DNA of 64,000 bases, from contig NZ_CP011494.1 in the NCBI RefSeq assembly GCF_001043175.1, positions 1 through 64,000 on the forward strand. The letters are read 5' to 3'. Under the pieces are notes generated by a model. It did no database searches. It saw only the letters and a program-made list of their open reading frames with translations, and was not told where the DNA came from. The stretch is from Marinobacter psychrophilus (lineage in GTDB: Bacteria > Pseudomonadota > Gammaproteobacteria > Pseudomonadales > Oleiphilaceae). The position numbers and the translations under genes were made by a program. Shown in pieces: positions 39,968 to 50,171 of the stretch (positions are counted from its first letter, which is position 1; every line of letters begins with the position of its first letter).

Positions 39968-42761
39968 CCTGTTTAGCGACCGTTCTTCAGTTGCCAAAAC
40001 CGTCGCCCAGACAGACGCCAACTTGGGCGAAAAAGCGGTTGTGGCCCGGCTGACATCGGTCAGCCACCAATACGGTGCCCGCTACGCCTTGCGGAGTATG
40101 AGCCTGGACTTGCCTGCCGGCTGTATGGTCGGGCTGATTGGCCCAGACGGTGTTGGCAAGTCTACGCTACTGGGTTTGGTGGCGGGCGCTCGACAGTTGC
40201 AGCAAGGCCAGCTTGAGGTGCTGGGTGGCGATATGGCCGACTCACACTTTCGCAGCCAGGTAGCCCCGTGCATTGCTTATATGCCCCAAGGGCTGGGCGG
40301 CAACCTCTACCACACCCTGACGGTCGACGAGAACATCGACTTTTTTGCCGACCTGTTTGGCCTGCGCGGCAAGGCCCGTGGTGAACAGATCGACCGCTTG
40401 CTAGACGCCACTGGCCTGCTTGATTTCCGCAGCCGGCCCGCCGGCAAACTGTCTGGCGGCATGAAGCAGAAGCTGGGCCTGTGCTGCGCTTTGATCCACA
40501 ACCCGGACCTGTTGATTCTGGACGAACCCACTACCGGCGTAGACCCGTTATCCCGTAAGCGGTTTTGGGATTTAATTGACACCATTCGCAGCCAGCAAGC
40601 GGGTATGAGCGTGTTGGTGGCCACCGCCTATATGGAAGAAGCCGAGCGCTACGACTGGCTGGTGGCTATGGATGACGGCGCCATACTAGCCACCGGTTCG
40701 CCCCAGGAATTAAAGCAACAAACCAAAACAGACAATCTGGACGACGCCTTTATCGCGCTGCTGCCAAAAGAGCGCCAGGAAACCGGTGGCGATGCTGCGA
40801 CTAGGGCTTCGGCGAGCGCGGCAACCGATAACGCCGACGTGCCTGCCATCGAAGCCCATAATCTTACCCTGCGCTTTGGCGACTTCACCGCGGTAAAAGA
40901 CGTTAGCTTCACCATCCCGAAAGGCGAAATATTTGGTTTTTTAGGCTCTAACGGCTGTGGCAAAACCACCACCATGAAAATGCTCACCGGGCTGCTGACG
41001 CCGTCCGAAGGCGAGGTGTTGCTGTTTGGCGCCACTCTGGATGCCAGAGACCTGAAAACCCGCCAGCGTGTGGGCTACATGTCGCAGTCGTTCTCGCTGT
41101 ACAACGAGCTGACCGTGCGCCAGAACCTGGAGCTGCACGCCAAGCTATTTCACCTGCCAGCCGAACGCATTCAGCCCAGAATGGATGAATTGACCCAAGA
41201 ATTTAGTTTAGAAGACGTGATGGACCGGTTTGCTGGTGACTTGCCCCTGGGCGTGCGCCAGCGGCTGTCGCTGGCAGTAGCCGTGGTGCATTCGCCGGAA
41301 CTGCTAATCTTAGACGAGCCCACCTCCGGGGTGGACCCCGGCGCCCGCAATCGCTTTTGGCAGTTGCTGCTGCGCTTGTCCCGTGAAGACGGTGTGACTA
41401 TTTTTATTTCCACCCACTTTATGAACGAGGGTGAGCGCTGCGACCGAATTTCACTGATGCACGCTGGCGAAGTGCTGGCCTGCGACACCCCGGCCGCCCT
41501 GGTAGAGCAAGCCGGGGTAGACAATTTGGAAGCCGCGTTTATGCAAACTCTTGAAGCGGTGGACAAGGAACCCGTAACCAGCAACAGCGGAAACGTGCTG
41601 GGCGAAGACGCCAGCGACCGGCCGCGCTATCGCCGTTTCAGCTTCCAGCGCCTGATGGCCTATGGCCGCCGCGAAACCCGTGAACTGCTGCGCGACCCTA
41701 TCCGTATGTCGTTTGCGTTCATTGGTTCGGCCTTGCTGATGCTGATTTTGGGCTACGGCATCACCCTAGACGTGGAAGACCTGACTTTTGCGGTGCTGGA
41801 CCAAGACCAGACTCCGCAAAGCCGCGACTACATCACCTCCGTATCTGGTTCCCGCTACTTTTTAGAGCAACCACCGGTGGCCACCATGGCCGAACTGGAA
41901 CAGCGGATGAAATCCGGTGAGCTGAGCCTGGCTCTGGCGATACCGCCGGGCTTTGGCAAAAACCTGAAGCGCGGCAGGCCTACTGAAATCGCCGTGTGGG
42001 TAGACGGCGCCATGCCTTTTCGCGGTGAGACCATACTGGGGTATATTCAAGGCCTTCATTTCAGCTATCTGAAAGATTTGGCCCAGCGCACTTACGGCAG
42101 TGTGCCGGCTTTGAGTCTGGTGACCGTTGAAGCCCGTTACCGCTATAACCAGGACTTCCGCAGCCTGGACGCCATGGTGCCGGCAGTGATTCCTATACTG
42201 CTGATTTTCATCCCGGCTATTCTGATGGCGCTGGGCATAGTGCGGGAAAAAGAACTGGGTTCTATTACCAACCTGTATGTAACCCCGGTGAATCGGCTCG
42301 AGTTTCTGCTCGGCAAACAACTGCCCTATATCGGCTTTAGCATGGTCAGCTATGCCAGCCTGGTGCTGCTGGCGATCTTTCTGTTTGACGTGCCCATCAA
42401 AGGCGGCGTGCTTACCCTGACCTTTGGCGCGCTGCTGTTCGTGACTGCCACCACGGGCCTGGGCCAAGTCATTTCGGCGTTTGCGTCTACCCAGATTGCC
42501 GCGCTTGCGGCCACTGCGATCATCACCATACTGCCCACGGTGCAGTTCTCTGGCATGACGGAACCGGTGTCTTCTCTAGACGGCGCCGCTGCAGTCATTG
42601 GCCAGTTCTGGCCTGCCACCTGGTTCCTGCAGATCAGCCGCGGCGTGTTTACCAAGGGCCTGACCATAGGTGATATGCAACACGCTTTCCTGGTGCTGGC
42701 GGCGTTTATACCGATGCTTACCCTGATGTCAGTGCTGTTACTTCGTAAACAGGGGCGCTGA
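39960..42761 (+). CDS. rbbA: RbbA-type ABC transporter: two ATPases fused to a permease
   Basis: A 933-residue fusion of two ABC ATPases and an ABC-2 permease, as in E. coli RbbA. ATPase 1: Walker A GPDGVGKST, signature LSGGMKQKLGL, LLILDEPTTGVDP. ATPase 2: Walker A GSNGCGKTT; the signature is LPLGVRQRLSLAV (departing from LSGGQ), then LLILDEPTSGVDP. The permease begins near RRETRELLRDP with six membrane segments including PILLIFIPAILMALGIVREKELGS. ATG 39960 overlaps hlyD; a longer frame opens at 39894. RbbA was described as ribosome-associated in E. coli, but the operon here reads as a three-part exporter. The stop overlaps the next start by 1 nt. Confidence 0.88.
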   Translation: MDNLFSDRSSVAKTVAQTDANLGEKAVVARLTSVSHQYGARYALRSMSLDLPAGCMVGLIGPDGVGKSTLLGLVAGARQLQQGQLEVLGGDMADSHFRSQVAPCIAYMPQGLGGNLYHTLTVDENIDFFADLFGLRGKARGEQIDRLLDATGLLDFRSRPAGKLSGGMKQKLGLCCALIHNPDLLILDEPTTGVDPLSRKRFWDLIDTIRSQQAGMSVLVATAYMEEAERYDWLVAMDDGAILATGSPQELKQQTKTDNLDDAFIALLPKERQETGGDAATRASASAATDNADVPAIEAHNLTLRFGDFTAVKDVSFTIPKGEIFGFLGSNGCGKTTTMKMLTGLLTPSEGEVLLFGATLDARDLKTRQRVGYMSQSFSLYNELTVRQNLELHAKLFHLPAERIQPRMDELTQEFSLEDVMDRFAGDLPLGVRQRLSLAVAVVHSPELLILDEPTSGVDPGARNRFWQLLLRLSREDGVTIFISTHFMNEGERCDRISLMHAGEVLACDTPAALVEQAGVDNLEAAFMQTLEAVDKEPVTSNSGNVLGEDASDRPRYRRFSFQRLMAYGRRETRELLRDPIRMSFAFIGSALLMLILGYGITLDVEDLTFAVLDQDQTPQSRDYITSVSGSRYFLEQPPVATMAELEQRMKSGELSLALAIPPGFGKNLKRGRPTEIAVWVDGAMPFRGETILGYIQGLHFSYLKDLAQRTYGSVPALSLVTVEARYRYNQDFRSLDAMVPAVIPILLIFIPAILMALGIVREKELGSITNLYVTPVNRLEFLLGKQLPYIGFSMVSYASLVLLAIFLFDVPIKGGVLTLTFGALLFVTATTGLGQVISAFASTQIAALAATAIITILPTVQFSGMTEPVSSLDGAAAVIGQFWPATWFLQISRGVFTKGLTIGDMQHAFLVLAAFIPMLTLMSVLLLRKQGR

Positions 42762-43882
42762 TGATGGAAACTCTCGGCAATATTTGGAATCTGGGTGTAA
42801 AAGAGCTGCGCAGTATTTGGCACGACAAAGTGCTGCTGGCGTTTGTGTTAATGGCGTTTACCTTGATGGTTTACACCGCGGGCTCTGCCGGTTCGATGGA
42901 ACTGCATAACGCGCCGGTTGCGGTGGTAGATGAAGATCAGAGTGCATTGGCTGGCCACATGATCGATTCCCTGCAACCGCCCTGGTTTATGCCACCGGAC
43001 CAGATTGAGTATGGCCAGATTGACGAGGTTCTGGACAAAGGCAGCCACACGTTCGTTCTGGTGATTCCCGACGGTTTCGAGCGCGACATCCGCCAGGGCC
43101 GGGTGACCAGCGTACAGTTGAATATCGACGCCACCCGCATGACCCAGGCGTTCATCGGTTCGCGCTACATCGAACAGTTGCTGACCACTGAAGTGGCGGA
43201 ATTTATGCGAACCGGCAGTGCCGGTGGTGCCCTACCCATCAATCTGGTGACCAGGGTGAGCTTTAACCCCAATCTGGATGGCACCTGGTTTGGCGGCGTG
43301 ATGGAGCTGACCAACATGATCACTATGATCAGCATTATACTGACCGGCGCCGCGCTTATTCGCGAACGTGAACACGGTACCGTAGAACACCTGATGGTGA
43401 TGCCGATAAAACCGTTCGAAATCATGGCTGCAAAAGTGTGGGCTAACGGCCTGGTTGTGATGCTGGCGGCCACTCTCTCGGTAACTCTGGTGGTTCAGCA
43501 GATACTGGATGTGCCGGTGCAGGGTTCAATATTGCTGTTTATGTTCGGCACCCTGATTCATCTGTTTTCCACCACCGCCATCGGCATTTTGATTGGCACC
43601 GTGGCGCGCACCATGCCCCAGTTCGGCCTGCTGCTGATACTCACCATACTGCCCCTGCAAATGCTTTCTGGCGGTATAACTCCGCGGGAAAGTATGCCCG
43701 AGCTGGTGCAGAACATCATGCTGGTGGCGCCCACCACCCACTTCGTCAGCCTGGCGCAAGCCATTCTCTACCGCGGTGCAGGTCTGGACGTGGTGTGGCC
43801 GCAAATGCTGGCGCTGGTGGCCATAGGTGTGGTGTTTTTCAGTGTGGCGCTGGCGCTGTTTCGGCGGCACTTGGCAGTTTAA
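42761..43882 (+). CDS. ABC-2 type permease (YhhJ-like)
   Basis: A 373-residue inner-membrane permease with the ABC-2 layout: one N-terminal helix (LLAFVLMAFTLMVYTAG), a large periplasmic loop (about 45-175), then five C-terminal helices (MITMISIILTGAALI, LVVMLAATLSVTLVV, ILLFMFGTLIHLFSTTAIGILIG and others) with the IREREHGTVEHLMVMPIKPFEIM motif between them. It shares one base with the rbbA stop (TGATG); ATG 42764 is an alternative start. It is the second membrane half of the YhiI-RbbA-YhhJ exporter. Substrate unknown. Confidence 0.9.
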   Translation: MMETLGNIWNLGVKELRSIWHDKVLLAFVLMAFTLMVYTAGSAGSMELHNAPVAVVDEDQSALAGHMIDSLQPPWFMPPDQIEYGQIDEVLDKGSHTFVLVIPDGFERDIRQGRVTSVQLNIDATRMTQAFIGSRYIEQLLTTEVAEFMRTGSAGGALPINLVTRVSFNPNLDGTWFGGVMELTNMITMISIILTGAALIREREHGTVEHLMVMPIKPFEIMAAKVWANGLVVMLAATLSVTLVVQQILDVPVQGSILLFMFGTLIHLFSTTAIGILIGTVARTMPQFGLLLILTILPLQMLSGGITPRESMPELVQNIMLVAPTTHFVSLAQAILYRGAGLDVVWPQMLALVAIGVVFFSVALALFRRHLAV

Positions 43883-43948
43883 AAGAGTCGGCGACGAAAG
43901 AAAGGCTGGACTGCCTTCTGCTTGGGTCAGGCCGTGAATCGAAATGTG

Positions 43949-44341
43949 TTATCGACGGGCGATCACATCTATCTCAACAAGTGCGTCCACCGCGAGTGCC
44001 GTAACACCGATACAGGTTCGGGAAGGTAATTTATTTTTTGGAAAATACGATGTGTAAACATCGTTCATCGGATAAAAATCGCGTTTAAATTCGGTCAGAA
44101 AAATCCGGACAGAAGCTACGTCCCCAAGGCCCAGACTCATGCCCTCAAGCACCAGTATGAGGTTATCCATGACGCGGCGTGTTTGCGCCTCGATACCTGC
44201 AGGAAGCGTAGCATCCGCATTATTAGGGTCTGTTGGCATCTGCCCGGTCAAAAATACCCATCCGTCTACTTCGGTGGCGTGAGAAAACGGTCCGACTGGC
44301 GTTGGCGCCGCTTCAATCATATGAAATACTGGTGCAGTCAT
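43949..44341 (-). CDS. RidA family protein (YjgF/YER057c/UK114)
   Basis: A 130-residue RidA-family protein; RidA trimers deaminate reactive enamine/imine intermediates. From ATG 44341 (MTAPVFHMIEAAP) it has TPVGPFSHATEVDGWVFLTGQMP, the core LEGMSLGLGDVASVRIFLTEF, and the late PSRTCIGVTAL block with the conserved arginine that marks active RidA members. The frame extends 20 codons further (to 44401), but that part overlaps a sequence duplicated downstream of tRNA-Pro, so it is not used. It is convergent with the exporter operon. Confidence 0.88.
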   Translation of the reverse strand: MTAPVFHMIEAAPTPVGPFSHATEVDGWVFLTGQMPTDPNNADATLPAGIEAQTRRVMDNLILVLEGMSLGLGDVASVRIFLTEFKRDFYPMNDVYTSYFPKNKLPSRTCIGVTALAVDALVEIDVIARR

Positions 44342-44376
44342 CTTATTTTCAGCTCGCGATAGTAGGTCTTTGTTCC

Positions 44377-44471
44377 CAGCCGGAAACGACAAAGGGTCCA
44401 TCCGAAAATACGTTCTAACTCGTTGAATTCTGGTCGGCGTGGCAGGATTCGAATCTGCGCCCCCTTCGTCC
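44377..44471. repeat. Direct repeat, copy A (decayed tRNA-Pro 3' flank)
   Basis: This matches 46159-46253 without gaps. 33 bp are identical (44421-44453 versus 46203-46235), followed by near-identity to 44471; the first 44 bp match at 33 positions. It spans the tRNA 3' half and the position of its terminator, whose T run and stem have decayed here. It may be an attachment-site remnant or a partial duplication. Confidence 0.8.
44431..44471 (-). pseudogene. tRNA-Pro(CGG) fragment (3' half)
   Basis: 41 nt equal to the 3' end of the intact tRNA-Pro at 46213: CCA end, acceptor 3' strand, T arm and variable region, up to the 3' side of the anticodon stem. Only two changes are seen before identity stops at 44471. 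The anticodon, D arm and 5' acceptor strand are missing, so it cannot make a tRNA. Confidence 0.85.
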
Positions 44472-44718
44472 TTAATGACTTAGTGTAGTGTTTCATTTCG
44501 CTTCGTTCAAGGTGGTCTCGTTTCCGTTTTCGTCTATTACATATGTGTTTTTAAAGTATTTTTACAGAATATTTATGCGTTAATTGAGTTCAGTTTGTTG
44601 CAGCGAGCGTTATGGGTACCCAGCACGTACCGGAACCATCATCTGTCCCCGGCTCAGTACTCCGTGTTCCCCCTGAGGAGACGGCACCGGCTGCACCAGA
44701 ATAAAGGATATAATACCC

Positions 44719-45273
44719 ATGTCTTTTGACACCACTGAACATAATCGTCAGCGCAACTGCTTTGATGGAGTAGAGTCGGTCTGGTTGTTTGGTTATGGCT
44801 CGCTCATCTACAAAGTTGACTTTCCCTTTCTGGATCAGCGCCCGGCGACTATTGAAGGTTGGGCTCGTCGATTTTGGCAGGGGTCCCATGATCATCGTGG
44901 AACACCTGATGCGCCTGGCCGTGTGGTCACCCTGATCGAAGCGCCCAACGTTTGCTGCAAAGGTATGGCTTACCGGGTCTCGCCTGACGTCTTTGCGCAC
45001 CTGGATGTGCGGGAGAAGAATGGCTATCTGCGATTTGTCACTCCGATGATTTTTGCTGATGGCACTCGCGAGGATGGCCTCGTGTATATCGCCACTGAAG
45101 ATAACGCCGCTTTCCTCGGCCCTGCTGACGATGCGGACATCGCCAGGCAGATCGCTGCGTCTGAAGGCCCCAGCGGTCGTAATCGCGACTATCTTCTAAA
45201 CCTAGCCACCGCATTGCGAGCAATGGGTGACGATGATCCTCATGTGTTCGCGCTTGAGAGCTATCTGCGCTGA
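44719..45273 (+). CDS. ChaC-like gamma-glutamylcyclotransferase
   Basis: A 184-residue cytoplasmic enzyme of the ChaC group, which cleaves glutathione to 5-oxoproline and Cys-Gly. The opening VWLFGYGSLIYKVDFPF carries the glycine-rich substrate loop, followed by ARRFWQGSHDHRGTPDAPGRVVTL, typical of ChaC, and REKNGY with the likely catalytic glutamate (about 97). ATG 44719 follows AAGGATA. It is co-directional with a CinA-like gene 72 bp downstream; both lie between the tRNA-Pro fragment and the intact tRNA. Confidence 0.88.
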   Translation: MSFDTTEHNRQRNCFDGVESVWLFGYGSLIYKVDFPFLDQRPATIEGWARRFWQGSHDHRGTPDAPGRVVTLIEAPNVCCKGMAYRVSPDVFAHLDVREKNGYLRFVTPMIFADGTREDGLVYIATEDNAAFLGPADDADIARQIAASEGPSGRNRDYLLNLATALRAMGDDDPHVFALESYLR

Positions 45274-45345
45274 ATCGCTCCCCGTCCCAACAGCCATAGA
45301 GTTTCGAGTTAATCCAGCGGTGTCAGTCATCGCCCTACAGGAGTC

Positions 45346-46089
45346 ATGATGAATAGCACACCCATACCCCGTTTCGGTCTCATCCTGATTGGTGACGAGC
45401 TGTTGAACGGTCGCAAGCAGGACGCCCATCTGGCCGCCATGATTCCGCGGTTTGAAGCGCGCGGACTGGAGTTGTCGTGGGTGCGCACGATTGCGGATGA
45501 TGATGAGTTGATTACCCAGACGCTGACGCAAACCTTTGCCAGCCCGGACGTGGTGTTCAGCTTCGGCGGCATTGGTGCGACTCCGGACGATCTGACCCGT
45601 CAGTGCGCGGCCGCGGCTCTGGGGCTAGACCTTGCCCTGCATCGCGAAGCCGAGGTGGAAATTCGGTCACGGCTGGGTTCACGATTGAATCCGCTGCACC
45701 TGCGCATGGGGGAGTTTCCGATCGGCAGCCGAATCATTCCTAATCCGATTAACGGCATTCCCGGTTTCGCCATTCATCGCCATCATTTTGTGCCCGGTTT
45801 TCCCAAAATGGCTTGGCCGATGGTGGAGTGGGTGCTGGATCATGATTACGTCGACTACCAGGCGGTCAATCGCACCGTTAGCCAGACCCTGGTGCTGACC
45901 GATACGTCGGAGGGGTCGTTGATTCCATTGATGGAGTTGCTGCTGGCGGAGCATCCGGATTTGCGCCTGGCCTGTTTGCCCAATGCGGACGGTCGACGCG
46001 AGGTGGAGCTGAGCCTGAAAGGCGATCCTGCACACGTGGTTGCCGGGATGAGCCGTCTGCGAGTGTTATTGCAGGAGCTGGCGGGCTGA
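45346..46089 (+). CDS. CinA/MoaB-like molybdopterin-binding domain protein
   Basis: A 247-residue protein with the MoCF/CinA N-terminal domain: RFGLILIGDELLNGRKQDAHL (binding loop), VVFSFGGIGATPDDLTRQ (equivalent of the GGTGxTxxD loop) and PGFPKMAWPMVEWVL. It lacks the C-terminal CinA deamidase domain, so it is a stand-alone competence/damage-inducible A-type protein of unproven function, possibly nucleotide or pyrophosphate chemistry. CAGGAG precedes ATG 45346; ATG 45349 is an alternative. It ends about 120 bp before the tRNA-Pro gene. Confidence 0.88.
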   Translation: MMNSTPIPRFGLILIGDELLNGRKQDAHLAAMIPRFEARGLELSWVRTIADDDELITQTLTQTFASPDVVFSFGGIGATPDDLTRQCAAAALGLDLALHREAEVEIRSRLGSRLNPLHLRMGEFPIGSRIIPNPINGIPGFAIHRHHFVPGFPKMAWPMVEWVLDHDYVDYQAVNRTVSQTLVLTDTSEGSLIPLMELLLAEHPDLRLACLPNADGRREVELSLKGDPAHVVAGMSRLRVLLQELAG

Positions 46090-46158
46090 TACCGGTGCCG
46101 GAGGGGCGCTAGCTATTCCTCATTTGGGCGCTCTCAGGCCAGCGAGCGTGGTGCTAGA

Positions 46159-46289
<131 letters not shown>

Positions 46290-46324
46290 ATTCACGGCAA
46301 GCATTATACGGATACATGCTTATT

Positions 46325-46885
46325 TTACCAGTCTCTGCCGGATAAAAACGCGTCGGTAAAGCTGCGAAGGTTGTCATAGACGAGCACTTGGGCAGATTCC
46401 GCCAGTGGCCGGGTTTGCAACTCCTGTTCGGTGTCCAGGCCGTTGCCGGTGCGCACCAAAATCGGCTGGCAGCCTTTTTTGGCGGCGGCTTCCAGGTCTT
46501 TTCGGCTATCGCCGACCATCACGCTACCTGCCAGTGTTTTCAAATTGAAATGCCGTTGGATTTGCTGCAGCAGGCCAGGTTCCGGCTTGCGACACGTACA
46601 GTGTTCGTCCGGGTGGTGGGGGCAGTAGGCAATGAAGTCGATGTGGCCACCGGCAATCCTTAACAGGCGGCCGAGTTTGCGGTGCATGGCGTCTAACGTA
46701 TCGCGGTCGTAGTAGCCGCGGGCAATACCGGACTGGTTGGTGGCTATGGCAATCCGATGCCCCGCGCTGCAAAGGCGGGCAATGGCTTTGATGCTGCCGG
46801 GAATGGGGTGCCAGTCGTCTGGCGAGCAGATATACCCGCCTGCGTACTGGTTGATCACCCCGTCCCGGTCCAGAATGATGAGCAC
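46325..46885 (-). CDS. gmhB: D-glycero-beta-D-manno-heptose-1,7-bisphosphate 7-phosphatase
   Basis: A HAD-superfamily phosphatase of 186 residues in ADP-heptose synthesis for the LPS core. Motif [10 protein letters not shown] (nucleophile Asp7, second Asp9), motif [13 protein letters not shown], zinc-binding [17 protein letters not shown] (about 88-104), and motif [16 protein letters not shown]. It lies 23 bp after the glyS stop on the same strand and may be co-transcribed with glyQ-glyS, as in Pseudomonas, where gmhB is also close to glyS. Confidence 0.93.
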   Translation of the reverse strand: MLIILDRDGVINQYAGGYICSPDDWHPIPGSIKAIARLCSAGHRIAIATNQSGIARGYYDRDTLDAMHRKLGRLLRIAGGHIDFIAYCPHHPDEHCTCRKPEPGLLQQIQRHFNLKTLAGSVMVGDSRKDLEAAAKKGCQPILVRTGNGLDTEQELQTRPLAESAQVLVYDNLRSFTDAFLSGRDW

Positions 46886-46908
46886 AGCGCTACTTCACCC
46901 CTATCCTG

Positions 46909-48993
46909 TTAGCTGGCGCTGGGTAGCAGGGAAATATCCGCTACCCGCAGGAACAGATTACGCAGTCGATTCAGCAGGGCCAAACGATTATTGCGCACGG
47001 CTTCGTTGTCTGCCATCACCATCACTTCATCGAAGAAGCGGTCCACCGGTTGGTGCAGAACGGCTAGTGAATGCAGAGCGGCTGTATAGTCACCCTTTTC
47101 GAACAGCGGCAGCACGGTGTCGGTCTGATGGTTAACCTGTTCGGCCAGGGCGAGTTCGGCGGGGTCTTGCAGCAGGCTGGCATCGACTGTGTCGTGCACT
47201 GTGTTTTCGCTCTGCTTGGCCAGAATGTTGGACACTCGTTTGTTGGCGGCGGCCAGCGCTCCGGCCTCAGGGCGCTGACGGAAGGCTTCTACCGCTTTTA
47301 CCCGGCGGTCGAAATCCAGCGGGCGAGTGGGCCGGCGAGCATGAACGGCGAGATACACTTCAGCGCTAATGCCCTGCTCGTCATAATAGGCGCGGAAGCG
47401 TTCCAGCATGTAATCCACCACGCTGGTGGAGGGGTTTTCGGCTGGCAGGTCAGTGAACTGTTGCGCCGCCCAGTCGCAGCAGGTTTGCAGGTCCAGCGGA
47501 AGTTGACGCTCGATAATAATGCGCAGCACACCCAGGGCGGCACGGCGCAGGGCGAACGGGTCACGGGTGCCAGATGGCGGTTGGTTGATGCCAAACAGGC
47601 CGACCAGAGAGTCCAGCCGGTCGGCAATGGCCACGGCGCATCCGGTCAAGGTGGTGGGCAGGTTGTCTTTGGCGAAGCGCGGCATGTACTGTTCGTTCAG
47701 AGCGCTAGCGACGTCGGCGTGTTCGCCGTCGTGGGTGGCGTAGTACTGGCCCATGATGCCTTGCAGATCGGTAAATTCCAGCACCATTTCGGTGACCAGA
47801 TCGGTTTTCGCCAGCATGGCGGCGCGCTCGGCCAATGCCGGGTCGCTGCCAATGGCTTGAGCAATCTTGCCGGCCAAAGCGGCGACGCGCACAGATTTGT
47901 CGTAAACGCTGCCCAGTTTATCCTGAAATACGATGGGCTTGAGCCGATCAATGCGCTGGTCCAGGCGCTTTTTGCGGTCGGTTTCGTAAAAGAACGCCGC
48001 GTCGGACAGGCGCGGGCGAATCACTTTTTCGTTACCGGCTATGACCTGTGACGGGTCTTTGCTTTCCAGGTTGGCGACGGTGATGAAAAATGGCTGCATC
48101 TGGCCGTTGTCATCCACCAGATGGAAGTACTTTTGGTGTTCTTTCATGGACGAAATAAGTGCTTCAGCAGGCACTTGCAGGAAACGCTCTTCAAAACGCC
48201 CCATCAGCGGCACCGGCCATTCGTTCAGGGCGGTCACTTCGTCCAGTAGGGCTTCGTCAATCACCGCAACGCAGCTCTGTTGCAGTGCCAGGGCGTTCAC
48301 GCCCTTGCGAATCTGTTCCCGACGCTGGGCAAAATCAGCCAGCACGTAACCTTCCTGACGCAGCACCACTTCGTAGTCGGCCGGGGTAGGAATGATCAGT
48401 GATTTCGGGCAGTGGAAGCGGTGGCCACGGGTTTTGTTGCCGGGCTTCAGGCCCATGATCGGGTGATCAATCACGGTGCTGCCATACAGCATGACCAGCC
48501 AGTGTACCGGGCGCACAAATTCTGTGCGGTGAGCACCCCAGCGCATGCGCTTGGGAATCGGCAGTGCGGCCAGTGACTGCTCGATCAACTCTGGCATCAA
48601 CTCGGCGGTGGTCCTGCCCTGCTCTACGGTGCGGAACACCAGCCAGGCGCCTTTGTCGGTTTCCAGGGTGTCGAGTTCGTCGGGGGTAACGCCCAGCGAC
48701 GTGGCAAAACCGGTCAGTGCCCGGGTTGGGTTACCGGCGTCGTCAAATGCGGCTTTTACGGCTGGGCCGCGCTTCTCCACTGGCTTGTCGGGTTGGGCGT
48801 GGGCCAAGTCGCGAATGCGCAGGGCCAGGCGCCGTGGTGCGGCGAAAGGTTCTACCGCACCAAACTCAATGCCGGCGGCTTGCAGGCCACTAACAATGCC
48901 TTGAGTGAACGCATCAGAAAGCGGCTTCAGGGCTTTTGGCGGCAATTCTTCGGTGCCCAGTTCAACTAGAAAATCCTGTGTTGCCATCATCAT
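46909..48993 (-). CDS. glyS: Glycine-tRNA ligase beta subunit
   Basis: Beta subunit of the alpha2-beta2 glycyl-tRNA synthetase, 694 residues for the longest start. N-terminal [16 protein letters not shown] and later [31 protein letters not shown] and [15 protein letters not shown] are typical; the tail resembles an anticodon-binding domain. Three tandem ATG codons (48993, 48990, 48987) open the gene. The first overlaps the glyQ stop as ATGA; the third (MATQ) has the best spacing from GGGAAGG. It is coupled to glyQ. Confidence 0.95.
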   Translation of the reverse strand: MMMATQDFLVELGTEELPPKALKPLSDAFTQGIVSGLQAAGIEFGAVEPFAAPRRLALRIRDLAHAQPDKPVEKRGPAVKAAFDDAGNPTRALTGFATSLGVTPDELDTLETDKGAWLVFRTVEQGRTTAELMPELIEQSLAALPIPKRMRWGAHRTEFVRPVHWLVMLYGSTVIDHPIMGLKPGNKTRGHRFHCPKSLIIPTPADYEVVLRQEGYVLADFAQRREQIRKGVNALALQQSCVAVIDEALLDEVTALNEWPVPLMGRFEERFLQVPAEALISSMKEHQKYFHLVDDNGQMQPFFITVANLESKDPSQVIAGNEKVIRPRLSDAAFFYETDRKKRLDQRIDRLKPIVFQDKLGSVYDKSVRVAALAGKIAQAIGSDPALAERAAMLAKTDLVTEMVLEFTDLQGIMGQYYATHDGEHADVASALNEQYMPRFAKDNLPTTLTGCAVAIADRLDSLVGLFGINQPPSGTRDPFALRRAALGVLRIIIERQLPLDLQTCCDWAAQQFTDLPAENPSTSVVDYMLERFRAYYDEQGISAEVYLAVHARRPTRPLDFDRRVKAVEAFRQRPEAGALAAANKRVSNILAKQSENTVHDTVDASLLQDPAELALAEQVNHQTDTVLPLFEKGDYTAALHSLAVLHQPVDRFFDEVMVMADNEAVRNNRLALLNRLRNLFLRVADISLLPSAS

Positions 48994-50057
48994 GCCTTCC
49001 CTTTCTCCTGCTGTGCCTGCTTCGCGTTTTTTGCTTTCTTACCTTTGCCGTCGGCCTTGTTGTCTACTTTGCCTTCTATCTTGTTTGTGGCTTTCGCTTC
49101 GGCGGCTTCGGCCGCGGCCAATACTTCCGCGCGAATGCTGTCGATGGCCAGCGGGAAGCCAATCTTGCGGCGGCTGTCGAAGTACGACTGGGCCACGGCC
49201 CGCGCCAAGGTGCGTACCCGCAGGATGTAGCGCTGACGCTCGGTTACGGAAATAGCGTGGCGGGCGTCCAACATATTAAAGGTGTGGGAAGCTTTTAGTA
49301 CTTGCTCGTAAGCAGGCAGCGGCAAGCCGGCCTCAATGAGCTTGGCGCTTTCGCGCTCGTACACGTCAAAGCTGTAGAACAGGAATTCGGTGTCGGCGTA
49401 TTCGAAGTTGTAGGTGGACATTTCCACCTCTTGCTGGAGGAACACGTCGCCGTAGGTCACAACGCCGTTGGGGCCCTCAGTCCACACCAGGTCGTACACG
49501 CTGTCTACGCCTTGCAGGTACATGGCAATGCGTTCAAGGCCGTAGGTCAGCTCGCCGGTGACCGGGTAGCATTCAAGACCGCCAACCTGTTGAAAGTAGG
49601 TAAATTGGGTGACTTCCATACCGTTGAGCCAGATTTCCCAGCCTAGACCCCAGGCGCCCAAGGTGGGCGATTCCCAGTTATCTTCCACAAAGCGGATGTC
49701 GTGAATCAGCGGGTCCAGCCCCAGTGCTTTCAGAGAATCCAGGTAGAGTTCCTGAAGGTTGTCTGGTGACGGTTTCAACACCACTTGAAATTGATAATAG
49801 TGCTGCAGGCGGTTGGGGTTTTCGCCGTAGCGGCCATCGGTAGGTCGGCGGCTAGGTTGCACATAGGCGGCGTTCCAGCTTTCCGGGCCTATGGCGCGCA
49901 AGAAAGTGGCGGGGTGAAAGGTGCCAGCGCCCACTTCCATATCCAGGGGCTGCAGAATAACGCAGCCGTGCTTTGCCCAGAATGTCTGTAGCTCCAGGAT
50001 CAGCCCTTGAAACGTCTTGATGTGTGGCTTAGGGATGTTCGTTGCCTTATCTGTCAC
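48990..50057 (-). CDS. glyQ: Glycine-tRNA ligase alpha subunit
   Basis: Catalytic alpha subunit of bacterial glycyl-tRNA synthetase. It starts [27 protein letters not shown], with [55 protein letters not shown] (class II motif 2 region) and [16 protein letters not shown]. At 355 residues it is about 40 longer than E. coli GlyQ. The excess is a C-terminal tail (about 322-355) dominated by Lys, Ala, Gly and Gln, probably disordered. It is first in a glyQ-glyS pair with a 4-nt overlap. Confidence 0.95.
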   Translation of the reverse strand: MTDKATNIPKPHIKTFQGLILELQTFWAKHGCVILQPLDMEVGAGTFHPATFLRAIGPESWNAAYVQPSRRPTDGRYGENPNRLQHYYQFQVVLKPSPDNLQELYLDSLKALGLDPLIHDIRFVEDNWESPTLGAWGLGWEIWLNGMEVTQFTYFQQVGGLECYPVTGELTYGLERIAMYLQGVDSVYDLVWTEGPNGVVTYGDVFLQQEVEMSTYNFEYADTEFLFYSFDVYERESAKLIEAGLPLPAYEQVLKASHTFNMLDARHAISVTERQRYILRVRTLARAVAQSYFDSRRKIGFPLAIDSIRAEVLAAAEAAEAKATNKIEGKVDNKADGKGKKAKNAKQAQQEKGKA

Positions 50058-50171
50058 GACGATTGCCTGCTGTTCAGTCTGTGTGTGGTACCCCGGCGCC
50101 TTGTTTTGCTAATGGGCACGCTAAAAACGGGGAAATTATACGCTGGTCACGCCAGCATTTCTAAAGGCAGA

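Noticed and set aside
44342..44401. 20-residue N-terminal extension of RidA
   Set aside because: It lies in the sequence duplicated from the tRNA-Pro flank and lacks family similarity; ATG 44341 gives the normal RidA length.
44709..44714. TATAAT as a -10 promoter for the chaC-like gene
   Set aside because: It ends 4 nt before the start codon, leaving no room for a transcription start; it overlaps the ribosome-binding region instead.
47071..48051. Long antisense frame opposite glyS (and similar long frames opposite gyrB and torA)
   Set aside because: These are shadows created by biased third-position codon use in real genes; the translations are low-complexity and have no ribosome-binding site.
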